Assembly: GCA_019096065.1 (NCBI GenBank)
Contig: JAGUCH010000001.1
Location: forward strand, 5,890,001-5,954,000
Length of the DNA: 64,000 nucleotides
Direction of reading: 5' to 3'
Source: Paracyclopina nana
Taxonomy: Eukaryota; Arthropoda; Copepoda; Cyclopoida; Cyclopettidae
A program made the translations under genes and the position numbers. The first letter of the stretch is position 1; each line of letters opens with the position of its first letter. This document shows, piece after piece, positions 1 to 11,495 of the stretch. The notes below the pieces were generated by a model that worked only from the letters and a program-made list of their open reading frames with translations, searched no databases and was not told where the DNA came from.

Positions 1-1969
1 AACAAGTCCGCATAGAAGGTGTGATTACAAGTTTGGCTGGAGGCTACGAAGCTTCTTGCTTCTTTCTGGTGATTTGGGGGCAGCCTCACATAGCTTTGTA
101 CCTGCATATAATGCTAGATTATTGGCGTATTGCATAATGCTTTTCGAGTTCCCTTACATCTGGTTTGATGTAGCGTTTCTCCCAAAGCCGATGATTTTCA
201 AGAGCCCTAAATAGTTCAGGATTGCGCTTATTTTCTGGGAAAGCATTTAGAATCACTAGCTCCCCAGCCTCTTCATGGGTGGTGAAGAGGAATAGGGCTT
301 CATCATAAACGCTCTTCATTTGAGATGAAAAAATATCGTCCATTTCCTCATCAGTGCGAGCCTTGCTCCAGAGGACAGGGTCAAACTTGAGCATGGTCGA
401 ACGTCGCACCAAGTAAATATACCTCAAGGACTCAGCGCGATAAAAGCAGCACTTTATGATACGCTGGTCAAGTTTTATGGGCAAAGGGAGCTCGTGCCTG
501 TTAAAGATTCAAGGGAACGATATTTATAGGATCCTTTACAGAAGCAGTCAAGGTGTCAGCTTACTCATTTTTTGGCTTAGCTTCCGCCAGGTATTCCAAT
601 CTTGGAATCCAAAAGTTCTTCTCGTCTTGAAAGCTGCTTAGGTTTCGAGTGCTTCTGTGTTCGTACAACACAAAATTCTGCCCTTTCTGATGAAGAAACG
701 AGAAACGACTTTATTTTTGCAGGTAGCTACGGAATTCAGAGGAAGGTCATCTCATATATGAATAATCACTTGCCTTGTTCCTCGTGGATTCTTCTTGAAC
801 GAATTTCATGCTCCTCTGTTTGCCAAATGTAAAGCTATTCACATATGTATCGTTCCAACCGTGCGTGCACTTGGTTGAAGTTATTGCCATAGGATTGTTT
901 CCATTCATCGATGGAGCAACTATGGGCAATCTTTGAGCAACTAGCTTGGATATAACTTTCTTATCATATAAAATTGCGGCAGAGTGAAGGTACAAAAAAT
1001 ATTTTGAAGCAGATTTCTTAAAGGCTTCAAGGGCACTTGCGCGGTTATAATGAGGTCCATTATCACAATTTTCTTCAATGTAAACAGATCTAAAAATGAG
1101 TGGAAAATTCTCTATGAATGGGATTGAAAAAGTATGAGTGAGCTGTAGCAGAAATAATTGAGAACTGAATATACCTGAATAGCTCATTACCTATAAAAGC
1201 CTTGTGAGTGGATTTGTCGCAGCGTTTGCCGTGGATATTTGCAATTTTGAGCTTGACAGCTAATATGAAGCATGATCTTATTTTTCGGATAGTCTTGAGC
1301 CAATAATCCTTCCAAGAACTCCTCTAGAAAGAGTGCCTTGGGTGGAATTGCCACCAAGATGAAGACTAGATCGATTTTGCCATCATCGCTTGCTTTCACT
1401 TCCAATTCGTGGCCTTGGAACAAAAGATTGGCAAAGTGATTGAACTTGTCAAACTCAAAGTCTTCTTTTTGCAAATACACCATGGATGCTGAAGAAGTGG
1501 CCACGTGCCGTCGAACAACTTGACCTTTCTTACCGCCCAGATTCGCTATAAAAAGTGATAGATGACGCAACCCTGATCTAAATCAAGTTTAAGTGAGTAG
1601 GATACCCTCGATTGAATTCGGATCCCAGCTTTCGGTTTCACCAAAGAAAATTCCATTGACGTCTGCCAACCCATCTGATATTTGAAGCATATCTTGAGTG
1701 TCTGATGACTTGATTAGCTTTTCCGTTAGACATTCTCTTGTCGCTATTATGTGACAGCCATGAGCCGGGTGATTTTGGTTTGTCACCATTCCGCCTAAAA
1801 TTCTGGTTGAAAATAGATCCAGGATGTTCATTGGCGTGGCATTTAAAAGTGCAGTGGCGGCGTTTAAAATTACCACCAAGCTATTTGGAGAAAGCCCCAT
1901 GATTGTAGCATTTAGCTGACTGATGCATTCGAAGCCTCGAATGAATGGTTCTGAGCACTGATTTAGGGC
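1..1969 (-). CDS. PLOD-like (procollagen lysyl hydroxylase family) gene, partial, degenerate glycosyltransferase part
   Basis: Exons read on the minus strand at about 1969-1606, 1572-1191, 1089-843 (or 774), 490-158 and 101-1; the gene continues off the left edge. All junctions keep phase. The order of blocks follows lysyl hydroxylases: a first glycosyltransferase-like domain (NSLVVILNAATALLNAT), a second one (DLVFILVAIPPKALFLEEFL, then YFLYLHSAAILYDKK and PIVAP), the segment ending ENHRLWEKRYIKPD, and the linker SQTCNHTFYADL that leads into the dioxygenase domain. That catalytic Fe(II)/2-oxoglutarate domain lies outside the window. The acidic Asp-x-Asp positions expected in both glycosyltransferase domains are replaced (NAAT and LHSAA), so sugar transfer is probably lost. 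The intron near 842-491 is uncertain: a GTGAAT donor at 842 fits the family length better, while AAG|GCAAGT at 774/773 is a perfect GC-AG donor. No signal-peptide exon was found upstream of 1969. Confidence 0.7.
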
Positions 1970-2281
1970 CTGAAAGAAAAAGTCAAGTCATAAACTCAGC
2001 CAATTAACAATTACACTTTTTTCTTCCACCAACGAAAGCTAACACCCACTTAAGGAGCCCTTTATGGCATATGGAAATTTGTCGATGATGTAACTTCTAT
2101 ACACCACAACGTACACCATTTTTTTGAGAGTGCGTGTAAAATCATTATTTTTCACGAGGTCAACAGAATGATTACCCGTTAATTCTCTGTCATTGCATTG
2201 CGAATCCCACTCAATCGAATTGAAGAAATGCACTTATTATTGACTGACCAGTCAAAACGCATGCAACAAATATTTTTTAAC

Positions 2282-3677
2282 ATGGACGAAGAGGCAGCAA
2301 AAAGCAACCTGTCAGTCAAAAATAAATGGGGCGTTTTGGTGGTTCTTGCTGTTTGCCTTGTGTTGAGCTTAATTTTGGCAGCAACTGTGTCAAAGCCCAT
2401 TCTTGCACCAAGCCAAGTGACAAGTAATAATTATATATTTTAACCTTCTTCGCACGATTCGAACATTTTTTCCTCCATTTTTAAAAGGCTACTCACCTTG
2501 CCAGCATGTCGATCTGCTAAACAATGGCATCTGTGATCCAAGCTTAAAAAATGATAGCAAGTGCGGATTCGATGCAAATGATTGCAAAGACGAGATTTTC
2601 ATCGACAAAATGTGCGCGCAAATCTTGAATAAGTTCGCCAATTGCTCAAACAACGAGCTCCTGAGGGCGAACTTTCCTTACTGCTCTGCATTCATACCAT
2701 ATTGCCCTACAACAACATCAGCAACCACTACGCCTGCAACCACTACCACAGAGCCTACCGATGCAACTACAACTACGACAACTGCTAAGGAATACGTATC
2801 AACTACAGTCACAGACCTGACCACGACAACCACAGGGACAGTCCAGACAACTACGACCAAGCCTACCACAACGTTCGTATTTTTGTTACTTTTGAAAGTA
2901 CTTTCAAGTTGAGCCTCCCTACAGAACTACAGCTACTACCACTACAACATATGGACCCCCTGTGCAATGTCCTATGGTTTTATCTGGTTTGGCTAGAAAT
3001 GAAATTTGTGATGCTATCACCAACACCATTGACTGCGATTTTGATGGAGGTGACTGCTGCCTACCTGGATGCAACTACACTGTCATCAGGAACGGGTCAC
3101 TAGGTTAGCCCAAAGTCCACATTTACCGCGTACTCTTAAAGGTTGTGCCTTTTAGAAAATAAGATAAATGCTAGTGGCTGCAACTGCATTAAGGCGGAGC
3201 TGGTGCCAGTCAACTGCTCAGTGAACAGGGATGGAATAAGGGATTCCAAATGCCATGATGCCCTCAACACTCCTCAATGCTTCTTTGATGGAGGAGACTG
3301 CTGTTTACCATCTGCTATAAGGTGAAGGAATTGTGCAAAATTGCCGCCGCCATTAAATTCTTGAAATTGCCTTTTCCAGATCTCTCCCATGGTGTGTAGA
3401 ATGTATGTGCAAAGAGGCGGATACAAGGCAGCACAACGCGACCACGCCAATATATTTAAAATACTGGCCACACAAAGGCTACAAGTATACTTTTCGCGTT
3501 CCCTACTATCCACTGGACGTTATCACTGATGAGAAATACCAGAAAATTGAGCAGACCAAAGAAGACGTGAATGCCTTGAAGATATCCGCGCTCAACTTGT
3601 CCATTGAAGGGAGGCCAACATTATGGCCCCATTTAAGCCCTTACGAATTAAGGCGGAATTTGCAGAGACCAGTGTGA
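2282..3677 (+). CDS. Type II membrane, mucin-like Lin12/Notch-repeat (LNR) protein
   Basis: Five exons: 2282-2423, 2488-2872, 2925-3103, 3156-3321 and 3380-3677, total 1170 nt = 389 aa, all with GT-AG ends and matching phases (introns 52-64 nt). I chose the ATG at 2282 (context AACATGG); in-frame ATGs at 2228 and 2261 are possible. Residues 13-37 are a hydrophobic signal-anchor (WGVLVVLAVCLVLSLILAA). A first LNR follows (NNGICDPSLKNDSKCGFDAN), then a Thr-rich stretch of about 60 residues encoded by ACA/ACC repeats, likely O-glycosylated. Next come two more LNR-like units, each ending in DFDGGDCCLPG or FFDGGDCCLPS, and a C-terminal region of about 90 aa with no recognised domain. LNRs are Ca-binding Cys modules known from Notch and related secreted proteins; there are no EGF or ankyrin repeats here, so this is not Notch. 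Function unknown. Confidence 0.8.
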
Positions 3678-5049
3678 AGTTTAGAGCATTCTTTTGCTGA
3701 GTGGACTTACCCTTGGCTCGTGCCCCAAGTGTTTTGCAACAGAATAAAATCGTTCAAGTCGATTCCCTTCTTTAACGGGACCAAAGTAGATGAGTTCCAC
3801 CTCTGAAAAAGCATCAAGAATTAGCTTAACGCGCGCATGAAAAATCATCGTGCCACTAATTCAATGCTTTCATTTAAATATATCCCCACTTATTGAGGGC
3901 TTCAAAAACAAGCATCCCAACCAGAAATTTTCCCAAGTTTTCTGAAAGTTATTGTAACGTGTTAGCACTCCTTCGTTTTACCCAGGTTGAGTTTATGCCG
4001 TTATGTAACGTTAACTTCCGTACCACCTATGTAAAGAAATTGAAAAAATAGAATGTGACACGGAAAATGGTGTTTTCGATTTTACCTAGGTATGAAGGCA
4101 ATTAATGTTACATAATGACTAAAACTCTATGTTGATAAAACATATAAGTTTCACTGAGGTTTTTTTTGGCGTATGAGGGCTCAGAATTTCTGGTTGGGAT
4201 CAAGTCAACTGCAGATGAAATGTTTGATCGGCTGCTTTAGAGCCTTTAATTAAGTATCGTTCACCACATTCCGGTGGACTTACTATTTAAGTTGCTATTT
4301 TGAAGCTTTGATTTCATCTTTGAAGAAGTCTTCTTTCCATTTCTCGCCAAATTCGAAACAGACAGCTTGAAGCACGCTAAATAGACGAGAAAGATGAAAA
4401 TCTTTGATTCAGCCTTCATCTTCAGCTGAGATCATTTGATCAACGCAAGTTATGCCGCGAAGCAGGTACGCATGTACTAAGCTTTTATCGCAAGCATGAC
4501 GACCATAATGCACCAAGCATTATTGCAGCATACTCTTTTCATGCAAGCATTAAAAACAGTCACCTGACTACTGTTTAGATTGTGATTGCGAAGTAGATGG
4601 ATAATGAAAAATGAAGGCATATTCGAGCAATTATGAACATATTTTCCAATTACTACCCATATCTTGCGTAGATTCGTTGTGATGGTTGCATGTTCTGTAA
4701 TTACATCTTTCTTTTATCCCCCATAAATTGCGTTGCACTGAATACGTTCACTAGAAAAAAGCTGTTCATTGTGTGCCTTGAAAGGCTGTTTAAAAGTAGC
4801 AATCAGTTATTTGCGCCAATATTTAAGAGTATCACCATATTTTCGGCTCGAAAAGGTTTTCAAGCAAAGCAAAAACCAATCTAAGAGTCAACAATCGATC
4901 CCATCTTCACGTAGCTATCGCCTTGTGTCAGTTATTGAGAAAAGTATTTTACTAGTATCTAAAGTAAGTTCATACAAAGAAGACCATCAAAAGTTAGACG
5001 CCTTTCACAACGTTCTTTGATGTCAGGATGGAGAGGGCTGCTAAATTAT
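3678..5049. other. Intergenic stretch
   Basis: No convincing exon on either strand. It contains the inverted-repeat element at 3914-4200; the rest is AT-rich single-copy-looking sequence. Confidence 0.6.
3914..4200. mobile_element. MITE-like inverted-repeat element
   Basis: The 16-bp termini ATCCCAACCAGAAATT (3914-3929) and AATTTCTGGTTGGGAT (4185-4200) are exact reverse complements enclosing 255 bp with no ORF. Flanking pentamers CAAGC (left) and CAAGT (right) match 4 of 5 and may be a decayed target duplication. About 50 bp of its right end recurs at 6972-7022. Superfamily not assignable. Confidence 0.55.
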
Positions 5050-6264
5050 CTAGGTACTTTGTCCACCTTCTTCAATTTGGTCTCTCAAGCTGACGAAGGT
5101 GCTGGCAGTGGAGGTATTTTTAATATCCTGAATGGATGGTAACGGCTCTAGAACTGCTGTCTGCTGCTGATCCTCAACCACTTCAGCCATTTCATTCGAG
5201 GCCTGGGCTCGATTCCCTTCAAAGTTCAAATATGGCTCGTTTTGCATCCAAGCTATCACTCTTGGAACCAAACGAAGCTTCTTTGCCACTTGCAATCCGA
5301 CGACTGCTAGTAGAGCAAAAATGATGGTGGACAGGACCAGCGAGAGGGCTAAAACGAGGCCATTTTGCGGGGTAGCAAAAGGCGAGTCGTCTTGGAAGAC
5401 GGGACAAGTGAGTACATCGATTGACGTGGTATTGGATAAAAGATGCATGGCAAGGAGCGTGCCAGCCAGCTTGAGCTCCTCCACCATGTAGACGTAGTGA
5501 AAATGAGCATCGTGATCATCGTAGCATGCGCCCAAATTGGGGACAAAGCAGGCATCGCTCACGTTCTTCAGCCCTTTGCACAGCTCCGGGAAAGCGAACT
5601 CCAGCAGCTCCCGCTTGACCATACCTTCAGATGGTTGGCCAATTGGGTGAGTGTGATGATGGTGAAGTATTCTGTCAACAACTGCGGTCTACGTTAAAGC
5701 AAATCAGCAATGAGCAGCTCGCGTCCAGGCGGAAAATCTATAATGTACTTGCGCTTGATTGTTGCAGATCCTCATCTGAGTGAGTAGCGCAACCTCCTCG
5801 TTGATGGTACATTTTTCGCCGGGCAACTGCTGAGCCACCCCTGGGTCATCTCTTTGAAGAAAAACGTCACAGTCGTTGTGCTTCGGGAATTGCAATGCCA
5901 GCAAATCCAAGAACACTTGCTTCCCCCTTTCCCAGCCTCGATCGTTGAAACATCTCTGAAATGCGTTGAAAGCATAATATTTTTGGGCTGCCACTGCGCG
6001 CGATGACGAAGACGATGATTTATCTCCGAAAGCTTTTAAGGCAATTACCTTGAGAACTTTGGCGCAATTAGTCACGATTCTCTCCAATTCGTGGCATGGA
6101 TTAGCACTTTCGTTGTCTTGCGGGTTATAATCGGCTAGTGTTTCTCTCTGGCAGTCGCTAAACTCAATGCCGGTGAGAACGTAGTCTTCGAGGGGACAGA
6201 TCACATCTGCTCCCAATACTGGTGAGATGCACAGAAAGGCTATGAGGAGGTCAAGTGGGCCCAT
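5050..6264 (-). CDS. Orphan secretory single-pass membrane protein, Cys-rich ectodomain
   Basis: Two exons, 6264-5749 and 5688-5050, split by a 60-nt GT-AG intron in phase 0; 1155 nt = 384 aa. The start is the only in-frame ATG (6264, context CAACAATGG), and it opens with a signal peptide (MGPLDLLIAFLCISPVLG). The ectodomain has about 13 Cys and several NxS/T sites, a Ser run (SSSSSS) and a His-rich junction (LHHHHTH). A transmembrane helix follows (LVLALSLVLSTIIFALLAVV), then a cytoplasmic tail of about 85 aa, rich in Glu, Gln, Ser and Thr. I do not recognise the family. Topology is type I. It may be lineage-specific. Confidence 0.7.
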
Positions 6265-7500
6265 TGTTGCCACCAGCCTCTCCTCATAGCATGGTTTCAC
6301 CTCAGCTGCTCACCGCGCAGCAACATGCAACCAATTGGCCCCAGGTAAAACCTCTCCAATTGTATCGAGCAAGATTTCCACTGGCAGATTCACTCACAGC
6401 CAGTTTTATTATGCGGCAAGAAAACCTTTTTCCTCATTGATGACACTACGACTAAAAACTACTTCTTGTTCCAGTTTGTTGCCCTTCTTCTACCGTCACC
6501 TTCTGAGGGATTTGTCTATTAATGCTACACAATGCTATTCCATCCTTCCGCTTCGCAATTAGTTGCATCTTTTCACACATTTCGTTGTAGCTTGGAGAAG
6601 ACAAAGAAAAACTAGTCAAACGATGCAGTAGAAACCACGCATGTGTGTACTTTCCAATTTTGAAATTTCGTAATTCTCTTCATCAGACAACGTTTTACTC
6701 ATGAGGATTTCCAAGAAAGCATTATCAAACCGAGGTACAAATCGAGCCTCATTGTGTTTAGCTCTAATTTTAATTTACCACCTGTTGACTTTCAACATTG
6801 ATAGCTATAGACATCTTGATCATATCATCAACACTGACCATGTGGATTCCTTCAGGCATTTAAGGGCGAAATTGGGTAGGCCGGAAAGTGAATCAAAGCT
6901 ACCAGAAAAATTTCTATCACTTCAAATAAATCCTCAATTCGGTTTTTGTCCTAACTGTGTCCGAACGCATGAGTTTCACTAAGGGTTTTTTTGGCGTATG
7001 AGGGCTCAGAATTTCTGGTTGGGTTGGCAAAACCTTTTGGGTGGCATAATTTCAACTTATTCTTAATATGAGCCTCGTTATGGAGTTTGAATTTCGCGGG
7101 CTTTAGGACTTTTGTTTATTTTCGCCATTATCTTTAACCCGATTGGCTGTCGATTACTAAGCTGCAATTTCAGTGGCGGAGAAGTCTCGAAAATTCTGGT
7201 TACGACTACGAGCTTCGTTTTTTAGGGCGCAAACTTAACGTTTTGAAAATCAATTAGCTCAGCCACCGAACAAAGAGCTAAAGTGGATTAATTCATAAGT
7301 TCTTTTCAGCGTGTTCAACTCAAAGAAAGCTAATTTTAGAGGCGGTAAACACGTTCATAAGCAAGATTGTCTCATTTTCGATCCACTATTGCCCCATATT
7401 TCTTCTAAGTCGTCAGACATTACGTTACACAACCTCTGCTCTTAAGCAACAACTTTGGCAATTTGACAAAGGAAACCAAGTTCCAGAAGGGAAATTTCAC
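6265..7500. other. Intergenic stretch upstream of the CHCHD2-like gene
   Basis: No supported exon. It contains the repeat at 6972-7022 and must hold the promoters of the minus gene ending upstream and of the plus gene starting near 7500; no TATA box or other core motif is clear. Confidence 0.5.
6972..7022 (+). repeat. Partial copy of the 3914-4200 element terminus
   Basis: About 50 bp nearly identical to 4149-4199, including GGCGTATGAGGGCTCAGAAT and TTTCTGGTTGGG. No opposite terminus is seen nearby, so it is a fragment or solo end. Confidence 0.6.
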
Positions 7501-7587
7501 CATAAAAACAAGTGAGTTGTGCTCCTCCAATTTAGTATTCAGTTGACATCATAGCATTTCTGTGTTTTTCTCAACTAGAAAGCGACA

Positions 7588-8129
7588 ATGCCACGAAGAG
7601 GACGTGCTGCTTCTCCACCCAGGGCTGCTCCCATGGCCAGATCTGCTCCACCTCCACCTGCGAGGGCCCCAGCACCTGCTCCAGCCCAGAGTTCGGTGCC
7701 GGCCCATGCCCCTCCTTCCCAGCCCATGATGGCTCAGGCTCAACCCCAGCAGCCTTCCCTATTTAAACAGGTGAACTAACATGTCTTTTCTTGTAATGAA
7801 AGCCACTCATTTTCTGCTCTTTTTAGATGGCTGCCACTGCTGGTGGAGTTGCTGTTGGATCTGCAGTAGGTCACGTTGCCGGTCATGCACTCACTGGCAT
7901 GTTTTCCGGATCCTCAAGTCAACCCGAGCAACAGCAACAACAACAAATGCAGCCTCAGCAAGGATACCCTCAACAAATGCAGCAGCAACAGCAGAACCAG
8001 GACGGCCCTTGTGCTTGGGAAGTGAAGCAATTTGTGCAGTGTGCCCAAAACCAGAGTGATTTGACCCTCTGCGAAGGATTTAACGAAGCTTTGCGCCAAT
8101 GCAAGGCTCAAAATCACATGTACAATTAA
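7588..8129 (+). CDS. CHCHD2: CHCHD2/CHCHD10-like twin-CX9C mitochondrial protein
   Basis: Coding exons 7588-7770 and 7827-8129 (161 aa), with a probable 5'UTR intron 7512-7578 (GTGAGT...CTAG) just before the ATG. The N-terminus is basic, Pro/Ala-rich and Arg-containing ([15 protein letters not shown]), as expected for mitochondrial import. The second exon starts with a Gly/Ala/Val-rich hydrophobic segment ([20 protein letters not shown]), then a Gln-rich linker, then the CHCH domain with two exact CX9C motifs, [11 protein letters not shown] and [11 protein letters not shown]. The length and order match the CHCHD2/CHCHD10 family, which acts in the intermembrane space with MICOS/complex IV and, for CHCHD2, as a nuclear stress factor. 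The CHCHD2 versus CHCHD10 choice cannot be made here, as invertebrates often have one ancestor-like gene. Confidence 0.93.
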
Positions 8130-8152
8130 GTGGAAATTTAGTCGACTAGCCT

Positions 8153-8158
8153 AATAAA
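8153..8158 (+). terminator. Poly(A) signal of the CHCHD2-like gene
   Basis: AATAAA 24 nt after the stop codon. Confidence 0.7.
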
Positions 8159-8808
8159 TCGACAACAGTTTGAGTTGTATGTTGTTATCCTAATTTGCCT
8201 TGAAATTGTGTAACATGAAACTTGCTGATATGCTATGCTAAATTAAAAGAATACCTCACCGAAGTACATAAAACTATTCATTTTTTGAGCAGGTTTTTTC
8301 TGACACCTCACAAGTAGAGCGTGAAGGTTTCAATCTCTTTGTCTCTCGTTCCTAAGCAGCATTCTTTATAATAGCAAACAATGTTTTGAACTCTAATTTC
8401 TGTAGATGTCAAGATGCTCAAAATCCGCATAAAAAGCATGATATGTTTTCTTCATTTATGTACAATTAACTGATGCTTCCGCGGCATATGTCGCGCGGTA
8501 TTTTCCGATAATGTGAAATGCATTACAGTTGCAATGAATGACTCTCTTTCCTGCTATGCATAACCTTGAAAGTCTGTAAGAGGCGTTTTTGTCGTAGCTT
8601 TTGGCTACTTCATTTCCCAACGCACCTGGTAGCGCCTTTGAGCAACGCTGCAGCTGTGCTTGCTGTCGCACAAATACAAAGTGTGTTGTTGACTGTGAAG
8701 GTGACAACAGAAGCCTATGTTGTAAATTTATATTTCGCGAAAGCGTTGCATCGTAAACAAATATGTGTAGATCAGCAGCGTGAAGAAGAAGTAAACAGCT
8801 CCTCCGTC

Positions 8809-11495
8809 ATGCAAGCCAATCCCTCCTTGGACCCCGTTACGGGGCGCCGTAAAAATACATCGTTCAAGATCACCAACATTCTGCCCTCGCGGCCAGCCTC
8901 CAACGATCCTGAGGAGAGCGATGACCCCGATGACTCTAGGACAGAAGACATTTCAGGCTCAGACCTCGAAAATGTCTTGGGACAAATCCTGGCCAAAACA
9001 GCGCCAGTGAGCCGAGGAAAGCTTAGCATCGTCCAATCAGAGGCCGCGACCTTCACGACGACCACGACCACGACGGCAACTGCGATGCCTTCTACAGCTA
9101 CGAATGGATCGTTCACAGCCACCGCAGGGATGCATTCCTGCCTACCAAATCCAATTAGGTATCCTATTTCTTCCTTAAAAAAATCTAGGTGGCATCTTGC
9201 CAATATGGGAGTCAGTCGATTTTCTTGAGTCATGTGCTGTGCTATACTAGTTGAAAAAGAAGCTTCTGCGTTTCTATTAGCAAACAAGCGTATCCATTTG
9301 CTTGTTTTTCAAACAACATGTGAGTTTGACATGAACTGTCATTACTGTACTTTAGCAGGTTTGTTCCAGACTTAACTTGCTCTTCCACTTAAAAAGAGGT
9401 GCTTTTATCAAAATGTTTCGGAGGCATCAAGTTTCATAAACTTGCTCAATTTTGGCAAAGAGCTTTTGACGAAGTCTAGACTCTACAGCTGGGGGTCTTG
9501 GCCCTGTCAACGAATGCATATGGCGCTCAAGGTCAGCCTTTTATTTTTAGGCACAGAGACTCAATAGATTATCCCCTGCATGGTCCCAAAGACCGTTTCA
9601 AAGTGGTCAAAATTGAGTCCTCGCTCCCGTTGCTTCGAGGCCGTTGGAGCGTTGTGGATTACCCAGACAAAGAGAAACCTGCCAAGGAGCACCCAGCTCC
9701 GCATCCCACTGGGGTGCTCAACTCAATGCCATCAATTTCTGCTACCACGGCACCAAACGATTTTGATCAGGCCAAGAAAAATGATGCGTTGGAGGCAGCT
9801 AAGCTGGCATCCAGATCTGTGCCTAACAACATACAAAATATTGGTGCTCAAGGGAATCCACCACTGTTGGTGTCTTCCACTACGGAGCCCGCATTGTTGG
9901 CGACACCCGTCGTCACCATCCATCATACATATCACGGGTCTCAGGTAATTTTGCCTTCTGGCTCAGCTCTCAGTCAAAGAGTATCAGTAGTAATTTCTTA
10001 GTTAGTCTTCAAGTCTCGAAGTCTCAACGTTTTTTTCCTACGTTTTTAAAAAATTGCGGATTTTCTAGGCTGCTCCTGGAGCCCTTCAACAGCAACCTTT
10101 CCAACAATCATCTGCCCAGCCTCAACCACCCCATCTGCTACCCACTATGACGCCTCAGCCCCAAATCGTTGCTGCCACTTCAACATCACCTCCGTTCATC
10201 GCTGGGGAAACTGTTCAACAAACCTCAAATCAGCATCCGGCCCAGCTGCCAGCTACCAAAACGATGAACTCTGCTGGCTCACAAACTGGCACCTCCGTCG
10301 TTGGCAACTCCAACGGAACTCCGCCTCTTGTAGCCCCGGTGGCCATTTTAGGTCCGGGGCCCAAAGATTTCGTGGATGAGGAATTGGTCGAAAAGCTGGA
10401 GGAGATATCGATTCAGCAAGTTGGGGGCCCCAGTGTCGTTGAGGATACAGAAGAAGGGTAATTGTTTTAAAGCTTTAAAAAATCGCCGTAGTTCAGATTT
10501 CCAATTTTTCGATACAAGTTTTTTGAGGGACGAGTCTGCTGCCAAGCCAGTGGTTCCTCATAGCTTGAACAAGCGTTCTTCAAATCCCGGATTGTATCCT
10601 GATTTGCCACCTATTCCCCCTCATTCACCGCGAATCGGTCGGTCTGCTTCTTTCCAACATCGCAGACCGAGCCATACACCAGCTTTGACGCCTATACCAA
10701 CTTCGCCAGTTATGGGTAGATCTTCAAACGCCCATCAGAGGAGGGAAGCTGCTTCTCCGGGCAGAGAACAGAGATTTCTTTTGGCGTCATTTTGTAGGTT
10801 AGGCAATGAATCGTTGAGATGTTGAATTTGTTACTAACTTTTTGTGTGATTCAATTCTAACATGTTGGTGTGATGCGTGTTGGAAAGTTTGATCGACAAT
10901 AATCAACAGAGCACAAGTCGATTAAATATTTAAGGAAAATGCTCGCGAGTAGCCTGGTTTATTCCAATTCAGCCTTGCAACTTTTCTTGAATTCATTATT
11001 CTTGAATAATGATTCTGTTGAATTTTCATCTGGAGTCGTTTTCGTTGCCCTTTTATTCCGTCTAATGAGTAGATCCTAACAAATTCTTGCATCTAACTTA
11101 ATCCATTTCTTACGCAGCATTTTTAAACTAATATTTGGGTCTTTTTTTTCAGCGGATCTGGAGCTGGCCAAGGTGCCTTAGACAACCGGATAGAGCAGGC
11201 AATGGTAAGATCATTTTCCACTAGGTTTCCTTATCACATAGTCATTGTCATTTCTCTCCAGGACTTGGTTAAGTCTCACTTGATGACTGCAGTTCGTAGT
11301 GAAGTGGAAGAACAGAAGGAAAAAATCGTTAAGCTGGAAGAGACGATAGTCCAGAACAAAGTGGACCAGGCTCGAAACCAAGCTGAGAACACCAAAAAAC
11401 TCAACAAGGCGCTGGCAATCAACGAATTTCTGCGCAAGCACGTTTCTCAAGACGTCCTGGATGAACTGGAGCGACTTTATAAAGACAAAGAATAA
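8809..11495 (+). CDS. bun: TSC22-domain / bunched long-isoform transcription regulator
   Basis: Six exons: 8809-9158, 9551-9944, 10069-10457, 10528-10797, 11153-11204 and 11262-11495; 1689 nt = 562 aa with all phases consistent. Three landmarks of long TSC22D/Bunched A proteins are visible: an N-terminal motif with NTSFKITNILPSR followed by an acidic stretch (about residues 12-55); a second motif RFKVVKIESSLPLLRGRWSV just after the first intron; and the C-terminal TSC box NRIEQAMDLVKSHLMTAVRS, split by an intron after AM. The middle is Gln, Pro, Ser and Thr-rich and looks disordered. Family members form dimers through the TSC box and zipper; Drosophila BunA promotes growth with Madm. The zipper following the TSC box diverges from the usual pattern. 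Shorter isoforms from internal starts are common in the family but cannot be seen here. The open frame extends upstream of 8809 without another ATG, so the start is fairly secure. Confidence 0.9.

Noticed and set aside
2039-2233. Candidate N-terminal exon of the PLOD-like gene
   Set aside because: It lacks similarity to the family N-terminus and has no acceptor/donor pair that fits the phase of the exon at 1969.
8566-8808. Open frame upstream of and in frame with the TSC22 start
   Set aside because: No ATG before 8809 in that frame other than a non-ATG start, and the sequence is not protein-like; treated as 5'UTR.
9498-9550. Reading frame entering the second TSC22 exon from upstream (ALSTNAYGAQG)
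   Set aside because: It cannot join exon 1 in phase, while the acceptor TTATTTTTAG|G at 9550/9551 does; the upstream part is intron.
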